From: Isoetes taiwanensis
Lineage: Eukaryota; Streptophyta; Lycopodiopsida; Isoetales; Isoetaceae
Length of the DNA: 64,000 nucleotides
Assembly (NCBI GenBank): GCA_021234155.1
Contig: JAJEKV010000080.1
Span: 666,182 to 730,181 of the forward strand
Direction: 5' to 3'
The notes under the pieces were generated by a model. It was not told the DNA's origin, searched no databases, and saw only the letters and a program-made list of their open reading frames with translations. Both the position numbers and the translations under genes were made by a program. This document shows positions 59,659 to 64,000 of this stretch, piece after piece (the stretch's first letter is position 1; each line of letters opens with the position of its first letter).

Positions 59659-60148
59659 ATGGTGTTGAAGACGGAGCTATGCCGGTTTAGCGGGGCGAAG
59701 ATCTACCCAGGCCGGGGCATTCGCTTTGTAAGGGGAGATTCACATGTTTTTCTCTTCGTCAATTCAAAATGTAAGAGTTACTTCCACAACAGGTTGCATC
59801 CTGCCAAGCTCCCATGGACAGCCGCTTACCGGAAGTGGCATAAGAAGGATGCCCATGCCGAAGTCAGAAGAAAAGACGCGCGCACTACTAGCAAGCCTTA
59901 TTCTAGATCGATTGTGGGTGCTTCTTTGGAGGTTATTCAGAAGAAAAGAAGTGAGAAAACGGAAGTTCGTGTTGCTGCCCGTGAAGCTGCATTGAAAGAA
60001 ATCAAGGAGCGGATTAAGAAGACTAAGGATGAGAAGAAGGCTAAGAAGGCTGAGGCCATAGCCAAGGCAACCAAAGTGAAGGGTGTTGCTCGTAAGGGCC
60101 CCCGTTGGTAAAGGTCCCAAGCTTGGTGGTGGTGGTGGAAAGCGTTAA
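59659..60148 (+). pseudogene. RPL24: 60S ribosomal protein eL24 copy with a frameshift (unit 2)
   Basis: Same gene as 27124-27612, but 490 nt long. One extra C in the GGGCCCCCGTTGG stretch near 60100 shifts the last ~14 codons to an early stop at 60111. A second patch near 59862-59882 changes a short internal stretch. Both changes lie where unit 1 has CTG. The break may be a consensus error. Confidence 0.85.
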
Positions 60149-61747
60149 TCTTGGTAAGAGAAAGCAAATGTTAAGTTTTGTTTTCCTTTGTAGTTTACAT
60201 AAAGTCTTATTGTTCGGAAGTCTGTTTGAGTGGTTGGGATCTTGTACCAAAATTGTAAGTAGTCTGCCTTTGTCGAAAGGAGCAAGAACCTGGACTCGGT
60301 CGAAAACCTAGATTGTTGGGCTTGGCCTGATTGTTAGGTCTTTTGGAAGTATAAGTCCTGAGATAAGCTGATATGGACTATTATCTGTTCATGTATGGTG
60401 GCCTAAGAAGATGATCCGCAATGGCAAAGGACTATAAAGTAAAACGATAACGCTATGTTGTAGAGCAGATAAACAGGCCTGCATAATAATAGAATTGATG
60501 TGAGTTGTTTGGGTAATAGATATGGAGCAGACCATCTGGAGAGGTAACAATAGAGTTTTATTTGCTATGTGTTAGTTAATGTATGTGAAAATGGTAATTT
60601 GATTGGAAGAAAAAAAGAAAAAAAAAAAAAGAGAGAATGCTCTCGGATATATGAAAACCAGATTTTTGTGATTTTATGGTTTGCATTGCTTGCTTGTGGA
60701 AGAAAGACAGAGAATTGAAAAAACAAGGGGGCAATCAATGTGTGAATCCATCTGCATAAGCATAGGAATAGTCCCTGCCTTTTGGGGGCAGGGCTACTTG
60801 GATGTGCATTGCACAGTGGGGTTTGAATCCTCCAGTTTGTTTCTTCTTTCTACTTGCAGGTGGCAAAATATTGCATTTGGTATCACGGCTTTATGGAAAA
60901 CATTATCAATCAGTTTGGTAGGCGTAGACACAACATAGGGCTAGTTTATAGTTTGCGGCCCCCCCCTGTCCCGGTGAACACGACAGCCAACAAGCAGTCT
61001 TCTTTGCCGCGACGTGAAATACATCAAGATTGACTGTTTTTGTCACTCGGGTTATTGGGGTTGATTGGTGGTTGTTGGGGTTGATTGTTGGCGAGAATCA
61101 AACAAAGGAACGGCGGCGTGGTGAAATCAAACAAAGTTTTTTGTCTTCTTTCGACTGTTTTGTCTTATTCACCTGCTGCAGGCTGAGTGTTCACCGGGAC
61201 AAGGGGAGGGCCGCAAACTAGAAGTCACCCCAACATAGATCCATGTGTGTGTTTTTTGTGGCCATGAATCTTGTGATAAGGTTCCCAAATTATCTTTCAC
61301 TATGATTTTGTGAATGGTTTAGCGGAAAATAGGGGTTAGCGTTTTATTCTAGTTTTTTGGACCTTTGGGCAATGTTGTAAATTCGTGGCGGCAGTCCGAG
61401 CATGGTGGGCGGTGGAGCAAGGCGCAGTCCGAGCATGGTGGGCAGTCCGAGCATGCTGGGCAGGCGCGCAGGGGATGAGGCGCAGGAAATCCGACCTTCA
61501 GCTTTGTGAGGGAAGATCCGCATCACAGAGGAAAAAACAACCGAGGGCTTAAGTCAGCGGCGTAAACAGAGGCTCACGGCCGATTTCGGCGCTTGGGTTC
61601 TAGCTAAAGCTCTCGAGGTCGATTTCTGCTCTGGAGGTCGATTTCTGCGCTAGAGGTTTCTGCTCTGGAGGTCGGTTTCTGCTCTGGACGTCAATTTCTG
61701 CATAAAGCTTCGGTTGCAGCTATGTACTCCAGCTTGGGTTTCTAGTT

Positions 61748-61858
61748 ATGGCTACTCCAGCTATGGTTATTCCAGCTATGGCAGGAGGAGATAACCCAGG
61801 ACTGCCTCCGATGTTGCAGCTCTTATTGGCGAAATTTGGGGAGTTGCTTTGCTGATTC
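61748..61858 (+). CDS. Short conserved-looking ORF MATPAMVIPAMAGG... (unit 2)
   Basis: A 36-codon frame beginning MATPAMVIPAMAGGDNPGLP and ending in a leucine-rich KFGELLC. It follows a CT/CTGGAGGTCG-rich 5'UTR-like stretch. Unit 1 (29205) has the same start but a different frame after an edit near 29266. It could be a first exon or a small secreted/regulatory peptide; no family is recognised and chance is possible. Confidence 0.2.
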
Positions 61859-62746
61859 TTTCTTGTTCAAGCATGTAAAATTTTTGATGAAATTGCAGTG
61901 GCGTTCTGATCTGTTCTTCACTCTTGTTCTTATTTGTTCACTTTAAAGTTCTTTGTTCACTTCAAGTTCTCATCTCTTCTTCACTCCTCCTGTTCTTATT
62001 TGTTCTTATATGTCTTCTGTGAATGCAATGGTGTTGGTGCATTTCTCATGTGTATGGATTGAGGTATACCACGTATATATATACGTATAATAGCTGTATG
62101 GGGTGCACAAGTTTATACGTGGGTTTCATGTGGAAATTGCACAGCCCTTGATTTGGCATATTCATGGAACTATACTTGGATCCAATGATAAAAAAAAAGC
62201 AATAAGGATATAGCAATAAGGATATGTGTTGTTTTTTGTGGCCATGAATCTTGTGATATACAAGATGGTTGATGCTAATGTAACATTCTTATCCTTTCCT
62301 TGCTTTCTATTAGGGGACTAGAATCTAATTTAAGCTTGTTTCTATTCTGGAGTCAACCTAGCATAGGATTTAATTTCCATGGTTGTCAAACCCCCTAAAA
62401 CACAGAGCCATCTAAGTGTTTGACCCCATATGACACTTAGATGTAGGGCTCTGATGCTTCCAGAGGATATTTATGGAAATATTCACAGATCCAAGGGCTG
62501 GAAATCCACTAGAGCACTCGTCAACCATAAGGGCAAGCAGATGCGAATCAAACGGAGAGAAAAGGGAAGATGGGGTGAAGCAGATTTGTTGAAAGGAGAC
62601 TGATTTGCTGGAAGGACTTGCTAGAAACAGGCTGATTTGCTGGAAGGAGACCAATTTGCAGGAGCCGAAAAATAGGGCTTCATCATGCTTTATTCTTCTG
62701 CATCGTTATCGCCATCTCCAAATGAGGTCGTTGGAAAGCATAGTAA

Positions 62747-63915
62747 ATGGAAATGTGTTCTTGTTTTATAAATATGAGTAAGACTAAGATCCTAGGCTTT
62801 GGAATACAGAATGCTACCCTAATGTACCAGGGGAATATGATAGATCAAGCTCAATCCTATAAATATTTAGGACATGAAATTTTTACGGGACGTAAACCCT
62901 GGACAAAGGGTGTTGATCTCAGAATTGCAGCAGCTTTAAAAGCGTTTTACGCCATGGCAAATATGTGCAGACATTCTCACATCACCTATTGGCCACTTCA
63001 GAAGAGACTTTTTGAGACTCTAGTCATGCCAGTAATTCTGTATGCTAGTGAAATATGGGGACCATCACTTTCTCGTTCTAAATGGCGAGAAGTTGAAGCA
63101 ATTCAAAAGACCTGGCTGCATATGGTTTTGAAAGTGAAAAGGGCGGTTCCATATGAACTGCTGTTATTTGAGTGTGGATCGTTTCCCTTGGAGATACACT
63201 CTATGAGCAACACGCTTAGATACCTTGATCAGAAACATCAAGCAAATGAGAACTCCTTGATTCGGCTTGCTCTTAAGGCAAATGAGAAACTCGAAACAGA
63301 TGGGCAGAACTGCTGGTACAAAGATGTGCATGGATGGTTATCCCGATGGGGGCTTATGCTCCTTTTACGATAAATTTAAGGCTCATGCCTTTCTTGCATA
63401 TTGTGAGGCATCCGATAAAAAGAAACTCCAATATTATATTAGATATTTTAATCCGAGCATAGTCATGCCATATCTCGTGTCTTCACCAAGATGTTCCTCG
63501 ACAAATCGGGCCATTGCTCACCTCCGTGAGTTCTCACCGCCTAATGATTGAGAAGGGGAGATGGTTGAAAATTGAGGAGAGCCAGAGGATTTGTGCGTGC
63601 AAAGAGGATATAGAAACAGAGAAACATGCCATATACTTTTGTCATAGACATGACACCCTTTGCGCCAAATATTCCAGGATTGATTGGACTCTACCTATGC
63701 ACGAGCTGTTTCCACACCTTCCCTCACTCCCTCACCTAGGGAATTTTCTTCGAGAGCTTTTGAACAATGTTGGACTCTGCTAGTGTTTTTATTATATGCA
63801 GATAGAGTTTTGATCAGCTCTCTCTTACTCTACCTCATTGATTGTACTAGACATGTATCTTTCTTGTCCCATAGCCTTCGGGCTTCCGAGGACGTTAATA
63901 TATTATTATTATTAT
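62747..63915 (+). mobile_element. LINE 3' part: ORF2 C-terminal region (unit 2)
   Basis: The 208-codon frame at 62747-63373 carries the post-RT 'thumb' signature of plant/metazoan LINEs: KTKILGFG, YKYLGHEIFTGRKPW, LFETLVMPVILYASEIWGPS, SRSKWREVEAIQKTWLHMVL and PYELLLFECGSFPLEIHSM. Another frame gives LMIEKGRWLKIEESQRICAC and KEDIETEKHAIYFCHRHDTL, the cysteine-histidine finger (C-x-C...H...C) near the ORF2 end. The 3' tail is ATATTATTATTATTAT (63898-63913). The RT catalytic core (FADD) and endonuclease are missing, so the copy is 5'-truncated, as usual for LINEs. Confidence 0.82.
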
Positions 63916-64000
63916 AAATCTTTGCAGATGGAGATCTTGTGGGAGTATACCATTCGAGTAGTACTTAAACTAGACTTAGCAAATGCTGCTATTGTCATAG

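Larger units (their letters stand above)
36486..64000. repeat. Tandem unit 2, truncated by the window end
   Basis: Second copy of the 32.2-kb unit, in the same orientation. It is near-identical to unit 1 in many stretches, broken by clusters of small edits at CAG/CTG positions. It preserves the copia gag and pol frames better than unit 1, but breaks the eL24 frame that is intact in unit 1. Confidence 0.95.

Overview
The window is nuclear DNA of a land plant. A complete five-exon gene for a plant amino-acid transporter (lysine/histidine transporter-like 8 type, LHT/AAAP family) lies at 813-3410 on the minus strand. It is followed by a TE-rich stretch with a Ty1/copia retrotransposon, a LINE and an intronless cytosolic ribosomal protein eL24 copy. 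The species cannot be read from the sequence. The transposon content makes me lean, weakly, towards a non-angiosperm plant.

Layout. 1-812: LHT8-like 3' flank with one unrecognised small ORF. 813-3410: LHT8-like gene. 3411-4264: its upstream region. 4265-36485 and 36486-64000: two head-to-tail copies of one ~32.2-kb unit, the second cut by the window end. Each unit holds, in order: noncoding DNA with a dispersed repeat; a minus-strand FCP1/NIF-phosphatase remnant; GTGATTCC-rich and near-palindromic repeats; a copia element (5' LTR, PBS, gag, protease, integrase, RT, RNase H, no 3' LTR); repeat-rich DNA; the eL24 copy with a poly(A) tract; and a 5'-truncated LINE ending in an (ATT)n tail. The part of unit 1 beyond ~31.46 kb has no counterpart in view. 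Its last ~0.5 kb is a diverged duplicate of the sequence upstream of eL24.

The most interesting object is a ~8.3-8.4 kb DNA element nested in the copia reverse transcriptase/RNase H junction (16417-24719 and 48801-57231). It has inverted-repeat ends and a short TATA-type target duplication. Two divergent gene regions lie inside it. The minus-strand gene has a CC..C cluster, IDGMDQ, LDNTTRENKN and GHTHDQID, resembling the DUF7869-type RNase-H-like proteins, and is a candidate transposase. The plus-strand gene looks like a ParB-like domain followed by a DNA methyltransferase-like domain with GDC and DLPYGF motifs. An array of GTGTATTC(C)GAATACAC palindromes lies in the shared intergenic/promoter region, and a second array lies inside an intron of the methyltransferase gene. 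This could be a transposon that carries its own DNA-modification gene together with the sites that gene or the transposase reads.

Sequence quality matters here. The two units differ mostly by small scrambles at CAG/CTG (CHG) sites, and the intact reading frame alternates between units from gene to gene. That suggests systematic consensus error at CHG-methylated cytosines in a long-read assembly. Many apparent frameshifts are therefore probably not biological, and the tandem duplication could be a false duplication.
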